From assembly GCA_903813345.2 (NCBI GenBank), contig CAIIXF020000009.1:5638030-5702029 (forward strand): a DNA stretch of 64,000 nucleotides, written 5' to 3'. Position numbers and translations under genes: made by a program. Below, one piece after another: positions 37,901-46,000 of this stretch; the first letter of the stretch is position 1, and every line of letters begins with the position of its first letter. Origin of the DNA: Owenia fusiformis (Eukaryota; Annelida; Polychaeta; Sabellida; Oweniidae). Below the pieces are notes generated by a model. It searched no databases. It worked only from the letters and a program-made list of their open reading frames with translations, and had not been told where the DNA came from.

Positions 37901-38229
37901 AAGGATCTGTGTCAACTAAAGCAACAATTGGTGTAAGGGAGAGTGTGTTAATGTTGATAGCAATCTTATGCTAATGTTTCACTATAAGCATGGCACACTT
38001 TTGGTAGAAGGTGGCCATTTTGAAAAATGCCCGCAATTTTGTTGTATACTTTGTTTGTAAAAATGCCAGCAATGGCTGTTCGATGGGATTTGCTACGCTT
38101 TGGCGTTGCTGTTGTCTAGTTATTAAAAATTTATTTACTATTATTAATTTATTTCAGGCACCATGGTCATTGACATTTTGGTTATCATATGAGGAGATAC
38201 GTCGAATAGCAGGGACGTCATCATTTTGA
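25926..38229 (+). CDS. SLC25A27: mitochondrial uncoupling protein 4 homologue (SLC25 carrier)
   Basis: Inner-membrane carrier of the UCP4 type. Exons: 25926-26031, 28366-28479, 28762-28824, 29299-29383, 30768-30890, 31180-31292, 31745-31829, 32801-32896, 37723-37825, 38158-38229. They join to 319 residues (human UCP4 323). The three carrier signatures PxDxxKxRxQ / [10 protein letters not shown] / [11 protein letters not shown] mark three repeats of two membrane helices. UCP4-specific blocks are [31 protein letters not shown] and a C-terminus [17 protein letters not shown]. The intron after 31292 starts with GC (GGAG|GCACGT) instead of GT; no in-phase GT alternative exists. Exon 8 (32801-32896) has an alternative partner at 36907-36999. 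The last intron-rich part is full of inverted-repeat elements. AATAAA lies at 38279, 50 bp after the stop. Confidence 0.95.
26129..26480. mobile_element. inverted-repeat MITE (copy 1 of 2)
   Basis: Ends TTCGTCAGTAAAA and TTCTACTGACGAA are inverted relative to each other. The core (GTACATGAATGACATTTGTA, TTGGATTGCTTCTAGTTT) is shared with the copy at 61972-62209. It lies in UCP4 intron 1 about 100 bp after exon 1. Confidence 0.75.
26485..28365. other. rest of UCP4 intron 1
   Basis: Contains a poly-C tract at about 27046-27061 and AT-rich unique-looking DNA. No nested gene was recognised. Confidence 0.45.
30245..30380. mobile_element. 136-bp palindromic MITE
   Basis: The left arm TATGTACTGGGAGGTTTTGG and the inverted right arm TATGTACGGTCGGTTTTGGA are followed on both sides by ATATAGGGTATATCC. 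Between the arms lies a G/A-rich spacer (GAGGGACCGAAGGGACC). It lies in UCP4 intron 4. Confidence 0.8.
30387..30720. mobile_element. 334-bp TIR MITE next to UCP4 exon 5
   Basis: Termini GTATCTCATACTTGAGTGGG and inverted GTATTTCATACTTGAGTGGG run on into TTTGGGGTAGA. The interior holds another short palindromic block (CCCGGGAGCGGG ... CCCGCTCC). It ends 47 bp before UCP4 exon 5 and probably abuts its branch-point region. Confidence 0.8.
33097..33358. mobile_element. 262-bp TIR MITE
   Basis: Left CTAACTTAGGTAGCATCCGC and inverted right CTAACAAAGATAGCATTCGC match over about 50 bp (continuing GAATTCAACT / GAAGTCAACT). It is non-coding, in the UCP4 intron between exons 8a and 8b, just left of the large transposon. 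Confidence 0.75.
33437..36484 (+). mobile_element. 3.05-kb transposon with 29-bp perfect terminal inverted repeats
   Basis: Starts CAGTGGAGACGATAACCCCA and ends with its exact inverse; 29 bp match perfectly. CAATA flanks both sides (33432-33436, 36485-36489), a 5-bp target duplication. Subterminal copies of GGCAATTGACGTGCAA and the palindrome GGCAATTGCC cluster at the left end, with one copy at the right end, as transposase-binding arrays do. The CAGTGG start and 5-bp duplication point to a hAT-like group, but no transposase is present. Its cargo is an intact RNase H reading frame derived from a LINE. Confidence 0.85.
33732..35393 (+). CDS. LINE-derived ORF: RT thumb remnant + RNase H + zinc knuckle, inside the transposon
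   Basis: A 553-codon open frame. Residues about 50-150 resemble the region after the catalytic part of a non-LTR reverse transcriptase ([36 protein letters not shown]). Residues about 250-385 are an RNase H with all four acidic positions: [47 protein letters not shown]. The end has the LINE-type [11 protein letters not shown] and CDHC-x9-H-x4-C knuckle ([17 protein letters not shown]). The catalytic reverse transcriptase and endonuclease are missing, so it cannot retrotranspose alone. A (GAA)n-like tail near 35651-35665 may be the LINE 3' end. The frame is unbroken, unlike most truncated LINEs; it may be recent or maintained. Confidence 0.75.
   Translation: MLLSGLHFELTTIIMCLRQCLLEIFIQQQTGSKQMIETNELKFNLHIENKKKSAFGALAGINNFTSSKSGCSQEVFTMLYKALVIPHFETSISALAAVTEKAVSAYAPVQRAALLRATGCLNSTSTDSLEVLAGVLPLDILLRSRQAQEGVRIATHTESDPIAREFLRWGGSSQTEKTPSCFNIITARLRLHRCPTQPNNYIQHYYHHQDVDIFQPTKATIHDEDFANTKSAQSVRISSVLSEQPDGRTIVFTDGSAYGNPGPSGAAAVVYVGGLKSTPICLEQPVSLIGNNYYGEVVAIKMAVEYLTTIKTSSNILLLSDCQPAITASFITTKCKSITEDIIDTRKACKLLSLQNKTLEVYWVPGHQGTEGNEVADKTAKKAALAAKSLTDCKTSKSVAYNNIKCNALEKWQNRYNNSTKVNFVQELIPKVKLKSPIVKTGTRYYRNICNQIISGHTRLHGHHHRINPDILSPNCDHCNIPETVEHYIFACSKFQEEREILLAKVQQILLGAKYNPALDLQTITGLNTSLDHKLNKEIMKCLQAFIQKSKRF
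36907..36999 (+). CDS. SLC25A27: alternative exon 8b of UCP4
   Basis: A 93-bp open segment between acceptor TTTGCCAG and donor CCAG|GTAGTC. Read in the same phase as exon 8 (96 bp) it gives [20 protein letters not shown] and RIMNQP, clearly paralogous to [20 protein letters not shown] and RVMNQP. Both start after a split AG|N serine codon and end on a split AG, so either can join exons 7 and 9 in frame. The third carrier signature (PxDxxKxR) is intact. Mutually exclusive use is inferred; inclusion of both would add 31 residues in the fifth helix region and probably break the carrier. Confidence 0.85.
37036..37303. mobile_element. 268-bp mariner-type MITE
   Basis: The left end CAGGGTGGGCCAAAATGTTC and the inverted right end CAGGATTGGCCAAAAAGTTG match, flanked by TA on both sides. 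It is non-coding and sits 36 bp after alternative UCP4 exon 8b. Confidence 0.75.
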
Positions 38230-38800
38230 TAGTCATACACGTCCTAATATCATGTAAATCTACAGGGAACATTTAGCTAATAAATGAATGAATCTAGAGT
38301 TTTTCTGATATTCAGAAACACACTTAGGAGATATAAACTAGATAAAACAAGGCCCATGCCAAAAGGACATCATCAAAGAAATATGTGCTCACAGACTTTA
38401 ACAAAAGTTTGAGTGGAAGGAGAAATTCACATAGAAAATTGTTATTGGAATCATCTACACTGTTGCTCATATTTATGGAAATATAGTGAAAATGAATTTA
38501 TTCTTAAGATGAATCTAATAGTCCATGAATATGAGCTATGGTGTATTTTTTGTAATGTGAATATTGATACCCCCACATTGTATAAGGGCATTTCTGAAAA
38601 GGCAATATGGGCATCTTTAAGCAGTTACATACTGAATATGTAGTTTATCACACGGTATTGAGTTTCAAAAATGAGTGTAAAAATTGCCAAAGCACTTAAA
38701 ATGATACATTGGCAATATACTTGTACTAGTAAAATACTAGCAATATACTGGAAATAGTCTGGTAATATACTGGCAATATATTGGTAATATCAATTAACTG
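38230..38800. other. UCP4 3' flank
   Basis: AATAAA at 38279 may end the UCP4 transcript. No other gene was recognised between UCP4 and the convergent protease gene. Confidence 0.4.
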
Positions 38801-38811
38801 AGGTTATACCA

Positions 38812-38968
38812 GTAACATACTGACAATATACTGGTATTATACTGACAATATACTGGTATTATACTGACAATATACTGGTATTATACTGACAATATACTGG
38901 TATTATACTGACAATATACTGGTATTATACTGACAATATACTGGTATTATACTGACAATATACCAGTA
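38812..38968. repeat. 22-bp tandem repeat
   Basis: Head-to-tail copies of ACTGACAATATACTGGTATT (period 22 bp, about seven copies), with degenerate relatives from 38740. Confidence 0.9.
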
Positions 38969-39869
38969 ATATACATCTATAGAAAGCTGCCAGTGTCATT
39001 TCTCTCTGTGACACTAACTTTTCAATAAATCAGAAATATTTGTGTGCATTGTTAATACTACAGTTAACTAAGTAAAGTTAATACTGATTTATCATTTAAA
39101 ATAACTGTTTTAAAAATGTTACAGCAGCAGATCTCATTTACTTTCAATTATAATATTGAAATACATAAATGTTTTGTTTAGCAATTTTATTCATTCCTTG
39201 TCATATGTTTATGAATTGTAAAATGAAATATTAATATCTCATTTCGGATTTTCAAATGTGGAGCATCGGGTTGCATGGCCTTTTATTCAGTGGGCTGTTT
39301 GTCTTGACATTTTGTTTAATCTAATTTCTGAAACGCTGTCTACTCCAGCAGTTTTTAAAGATGGCATTATTTCTAAATTATCAGGCATCAAACAATAAAA
39401 CTTGTGTTGAAAAAATACAATTGTATCAGTGAAAATATAGCATTGAGATGTGTAATATTGAGATAGACAGGAGGAATTGTCATGGTAACATTAAATAAAA
39501 CATTTCTACCTGCAAAATACAGTAAAACATGAATTATTAATCTTGCAAATATGTCTTAATTTCTTTGGGTCAGGATTTATTGGAAATGTCTATTCTTTGG
39601 GCCTCTCTACCAACTTCAGCCATGATTAGGTGTGAGTGTTTTAGTGGGAAGGATTTACAAGAGGTCATGCAAGATTTTTTCCACTAACAAGATGTGTAAA
39701 CTGATTTATCGATGAAGTGCCATAAATGCATGTTAAAGCAAAATAAGTATAATGATTAACGCACAGAAACAAATCTTCATTGTAACACTGTATTAGAATT
39801 TATTTTCGAAATAAAACTGCAATAAACTTTTTATACTGAAGTTATATCGATTTTGTGTTAATGTCATCT

Positions 39870-40080
39870 TGGTCTTTGATATTTTGGTTACTATGGTCCC
39901 TTATTATATCATTGTTTACAATAGTCCCTATATTTAAATGATTGTTTGCAATCGCCCCTACATTACAGTGTCTAGTTGCCATGGTCACTTAATCACACCA
40001 ATGTTACCATGGTCACTACATCGCAGTAATTAGTTGCCATGGTCACTACATCACAATGTTAGTTGCCACGGCTCCAAATT
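39870..40080. repeat. degenerate GTTGCCATGGTCACTACATC repeat at protease 3' end
   Basis: Imperfect units of roughly 30-35 bp with GCCATGGTCACT lie directly after the protease stop codon (minus strand), so they are probably in its 3' UTR. Confidence 0.6.
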
Positions 40081-40091
40081 ATCTCAATATT

Positions 40092-43000
40092 TTAATTGTT
40101 TGCTACTGTGCGCCTGATCCAAGGCATGAAAGATGTAATTCTGGTGTAAACGTTGGGGGCTTCTCTCTCCTGGCACCCTGCTGCTCCAAATGATGTACAC
40201 CCAGCTAGGGTCCAACCACTGGACTTCTTACATATCAGTGGACCACCAGAGTCTCCCTGTGATACATTGGAAATAAGTCATTAGCTTGTATTCGTGAATG
40301 CAACTAACGCCTGTCGGCTACCGGATAAATCTACTATTTTATGGGTAGGCCTAACTCATTTAAAGGGGTATTCCTTGCCAGACCATCTCTCTCCTAATAT
40401 GGTAGCTATAACCATACATACTTTGCAAGTTTATCAAAAAACAGAAAAATGTTTTGAAATGGTCAATATTGATCACTTAATAATGTAGTGCTCAATTCCA
40501 GTAGGCTGCCATCTTTTAAAATTTCACTCAGGAAGTGATGTCATCGACTCTCAACTTTGCATATAACATTAGGTAAGGGGCTATTAGAATTACTAAACCA
40601 GCTGAATATTTTTTTCAATTTGGTCTATGATTAAAATCCTTTTGATGATCTCTTCTTTAGTTCTAAGTTGAAAACTCCTGAAAATATTTTTACACAGAAG
40701 ATAAGGGCTTCTTGTTTAGAAGTGATTTTGTACTTCTTTCCTATACTGTAATAGACAAGGTTATAAAAGGTGAGAGTCGATGACATCACTTCCTGAAAGA
40801 AATCTGAAAAGATGGCAGCTTACTGGGAATGAGTACTACATTTTTAAATGATCAATATTGACCATATGAAAAATTTTTCCTGTGTTTTGCTAAAAATGTA
40901 AAGTATATATATGATTGTAGCTACCATATCAGGAGAGAAATAGTCTGGCAAGGAATGTTCCTTTAAGTATGAATAGTACCTGCCACTATTCCATTCATAT
41001 TTGAATGATTTGGCCATAAAATAGTATGTTAATCCCATAGCCAGCAGGTGTTAGTTGCATTTGCGAATACAAGGTAAGTGAAAGTTTACAATACAAATAT
41101 TATTAAAATAATTTAATATGCATTACTAAAATGGCCTCACATGATGTAAAAAATGAGATGAAGGTTGTAGCCAATGGTGTATCTTTAAACAACATGGACC
41201 CACATAAAGTGGATATGATCATTAGTCAAGACAATAGACAGTTTGTATTTGTTTGAAAATTGTTGAAAGATGAATTGAAGACCAGGTTATTCAATTGGAT
41301 CGCTATGTAAGCTAAAAGTTTGGTACATAGAATGGTAGAAAAGTAATAAAAACGAGGATATGTATCCATGCTAATCACTTTAAAAATAGATTCCTCTTTG
41401 TCTGAAGAAGCAACATGTTATACAGTTAATTCACTTCAATGTTAATAATTGTTCTCACCCTACAAGCTCCAGGGACCCCCATTCCTACACAGATGTGGCT
41501 TTCCTTGATGAGTCCCACACGTCCAGACCCCTTCTCCCAATAGTAATCACAATCTGCATTAGTTGTAATGTTGAGGCTTACCTCATTCAGTTTTCCCATA
41601 GGACCTGTACCTATAAAAGAATCGCAATAAACAGAGATGTACAGATTAACAGAAAGACTTGTCTGATCTGAACGCCACTGGGATCGGCCAAACTTGTTTG
41701 GATTTGACAGCTCGAGGTTCCTTAATATGTGAAGGTTCACAATAAGGACCTGTACATATTAAAGAATTGCAATAAATATTAGACATGCAGTTAAACCTGT
41801 CTTATCTGAATGCTACTCGGATCGGAAAAGTGTTTGGATATGGCATGGCAGGTGTTTCGAGGTTCCCTATATCTGAGTCAGTAAAAAGGGTTCACATATG
41901 ACCTGTACATAAAAGTAAATCACAATAAGCAATTGACCTTCAGTAAAACCTGAACCCTACTGGAATCGGCCAAAAGTGTTTGGATTAGCAGGTGTTCACA
42001 TTTCAAGGTTTCTTTACATGTGAGTCAATGAAAAAAAAGTGTTCACAATGAGGGGTTTGTGTGTACAGTTTTTATTTTTGTAATGTTAAGACTTGCACAC
42101 TGGGCACCTCATTTTGCATCAGTTGCATAGAGATGAATTTCATAGCTGACTGTGTTAATGATCTAACTTCTGTCTGGCTCTCTCCTTTACTGATACAGTC
42201 AGCATTTGATGTATGTTGGCTATAAGACCTGAAGACCTACCCAATGTTTCTCCCCATCCTAGTATATAGCAGGAATCACTAGGTGTGAACTGTTCAGAGT
42301 CATCAGGCAAGCAGATTGGTTGTATGTACTGGTTGAATGTGATTGGTTCACTCAGTTTCAAGATGGCGATATCATTGGGGGATCCCTTGATGGTGGTGCT
42401 GTAGTCCTCATGCTAAAAAATGTGTAAAATACGCCTGTGAATTGGGAACTTCAATAGAGTGGAACACAAAGCCACAAGATGTTGCATACTTGAAAAAGAA
42501 GAATCCTATTCTCCAAGTTACTTTCTTTTTGATCTACTCAAAATATACTATCTAACTGTTAAAAGGAGTGCCACTTACCAAATAGGATTTTCATCTAAAT
42601 GTCAAAGGGAGTCTCACTGTCCAAAAAATGATTCTCATCAAAATGTTAAAAGGAGTGCCATTCACCACAAATGATTCATCTCTTAATGTTAAAGGGAGTG
42701 CCATTCACCACAAATGATTAAAAAAAACTCTTAAAGTTAAAGGGAGTGCCATTCACCACAAATGATTCAACTCTTAAAGTTAAAGGGAGTGCCATTCACC
42801 ACAAATGATTCATCTCTAAATGTTAAAGAGAGTGCTGCCTACCACAATCCATTTTTCTAGGGTAGCCACAACTTCATTGCCATTCACAGTACTCTGGTCA
42901 TGGCCTCCTAGCACAACCTTGAAGCTGTTTGTAGTACTCCTGCCAATCAATAAATCAATCAATCAATCAATACAAGTAAGCTGGTGAAATGCAGGGGCTT

Positions 43001-46000
43001 GTTAGGTTTTTGTCCAAAATCTGTAGAACACCTCAAAGTATGGATCTCTTCAAACTAAGGTTATTGCATTTGTTAAATCATATTGTTATAATGTGACACA
43101 GCTGCAGTTAAACTGGTCAAATGGAACACCTCCTAAGTGGGTCATGTTTTGGTAGATCCAAGGGCATTTCACTTTAATTCATAGGTTAAACTGAAAATCT
43201 TATGTGTCCAATTGTTAACAGTGATGGCATAATTATGCGATAAATAGGCCTACTAGAAAAGAGTACCTCCTAAGTGGGATATGTTTTGGTAGATTTATTT
43301 TTTTATTTATTTATTTATTAATTATCCTCATTCATTACATAACATTTACAAAATCTTCAATCACCAAATACATGCATGGCATTATAGAAGAATTGATGGA
43401 ACTTAATGAAATATAATATAAGGAGCAATGTTAACAGTAGTTTTGGGGTTGTGTGGGGGGGTGCTTGGCGTGGGAAACAGTTACTGGAGATAAAAGATGT
43501 TTAAGGAGGGAAAATCATATATTGGCTTTTATAAAGGAAGCTAGCCTGGTCATCATTTTCGAATTAAGTTCGATAGAGATTTCAGTTGAGCCATATTTCA
43601 GAACTTCAAGATATTTATGCTGAGAGATTTGCCTGTCAAAAATTTCAGGGATCAGGTTTTTCAGGTATTGATTAAATTCATCCCTAGCATGTGTCAAAAG
43701 AGCACAGTGGAAAAAGAAGTGTTTAACTGTTTGTGGATGTCCACATGAACAGTTTGGGTTGTCAATATTGCTAAAGTTATGAGCATATAGTTGGGCCTTA
43801 AATAAAAAGTCGGCCCTGAATTTATTTACTATTATCTCATGGCTCCTTGTGAGGTTCAGTTTGCTGGTTGTGATGACATTTATTGGATTTTTGAAAAGCA
43901 GTTTTTGATGTTTCTTGAAATTCTGGATAGTAGCTTTACTCTTTAAAGTATTTGGCAGGGCTAACCAGTTGGAGATTGCAGAGGGTACCGCTGAATTTCT
44001 GTACCGTTCAGAGCATTTTGGTATAATGAACTCATCAGTGTTACGCAAGTTTCGAGTTTCTGGTTTTTTGAACTTATCAAATATGTCCTCAAGAAATTTA
44101 GGGTTAGGACCATGTACTATTTTGTACATAAAGTTGTTTATAAACATTTTTCTTCTAGTGTCAAGAGATGGCCATTGAAGTAGCGTTAGTACTTTATCTG
44201 TGCTGCTCCCGTGAATACAACCTGAGCAGTAGATAGCAGCTTTATAATATAATCTATCGAGCCTTTGAAGTAGATATTTGGAAGAACTATTGTAAATGAT
44301 GGTACCATAATACCATAATTTTGGTAGATCCAAGGGCATTTCACTTTCATAGGTTAAACTGAAAATCTTATGTGTCCAATTGTTAACAGTGATGGCATAA
44401 TTATGTGATAAATAGGCCTACTAGAAAAGAGTACCTCCTAAGTGGGATATGTTTTGGTAGATCCAAGGGCATTTCACTTTCATAGGTTAAACTGCAAATC
44501 TTATGTGTCCAATTGTTAACAGTGATGGCATAATTATGCGATAAATAGGCCTACTAGAAAAGAATACTAACACTCCACTTTTGGCGATACAATGGGCAGC
44601 AACAAACTGATTGTCAATACAGGAATATATAGCCTACCTTCAACTCCATTGAATACAAATGCTTCGCTAGTTATGTAATACTTATGCGATAAATACTAAA
44701 AAGAATACTAACACTCCACTTTTGGCAATACAATGGGCAGCAGTGACAACAAACTGATTGTCAATGAGAGAGCCAGTGCAATGATGCTTCCAGTCATTCC
44801 AGCCAAAGTAGTCAAGGTAGAGGGACACAGCCCAGGGCCAGGAATGAGGAGTAGCTTCTCTACCTGATACAATGTAGCCCAATGGTGCTTGGCCACAACC
44901 TGGAACATTTGGAGCAGTTAAGTTACCGGGGACCAAAACCATAGGTCCCTGATCATTTGTCATTGGAGCATTTATACAGGGTGATACAAAAATGCAGCCA
45001 TCTGATCTTGGAATATTTAAAATTAAATTATTTAATCTCAATTAAAATGGTATCTGGATGATAAATAAGTGTAGATAGTGTTCAATATGTGATATGGTGG
45101 TATACATGTACCATCAACAACTATTGCAATTGAAGCAAATAGTAAGTTTTCTTTCTTGACATGCTCAAATGTAAAATTGTTCAATAATATTCAAAGTGTT
45201 ATCATTTTCTGAATTTGGAATTTCTGTTATTAATTGGTAAAAGAATATGTTAAAAAAAATATTCCAATGTTTCCTGGATTGAACACTAAAACTGAAAATT
45301 CCATCATAATTGAGAGTTGAGAATTGAATTTTTTATTTTTTGTTTTATATATCTCAAATTAAATGGACCATATATTTGGAGGCAGGATCTGGTCTTTTTG
45401 AGTAAAACTGAAATGGTCCTTGAGATAAAGACTCCTTGAAAAACATACAGAAGAGTGACTTAGTTTGTACACATACACATAGTTTGTTGATGACTTCTGA
45501 AAAGCACATGTAGCCACAGACTAGCACCTTACCAGACTGAATAGCAGGTGTTGTCTTTTCTGTTCCCATGGATGTTGTACCCTCTGTACCCACAGTGGTT
45601 GTCTCTCCTCCAGGTCCAGCAGTGGAAGTCTCAACAGTACTGGGGGTAGATGGACTGTCAGTGGCTTCAGTGGAGGTTGTACCTTTTGTACTGGTGGACC
45701 CAGAGCTCTCACAACAGGTGAGGTAAGTTGGGTTGCATTTTGTGCGATAATTAAGCCTTGTTGCGCAAGGATCAAAAGCGCCATCTATACAAGTTCCCCC
45801 AGATTTACAGCATTCATCTCTGTAGTGACAGCCAGACTCATCTGTTGGTAAAAAGTGAAATTCAGATATAAGAACTACAGACTCAAATTAATTCAAAGTA
45901 ACGTTAATTCATCTTAAGAAATTGACCCAATTTTTCAGGGATATTTAACTTCAGAAAACAACTTACATAACGATGTGATATCAATTTGACAGGTTGACAC

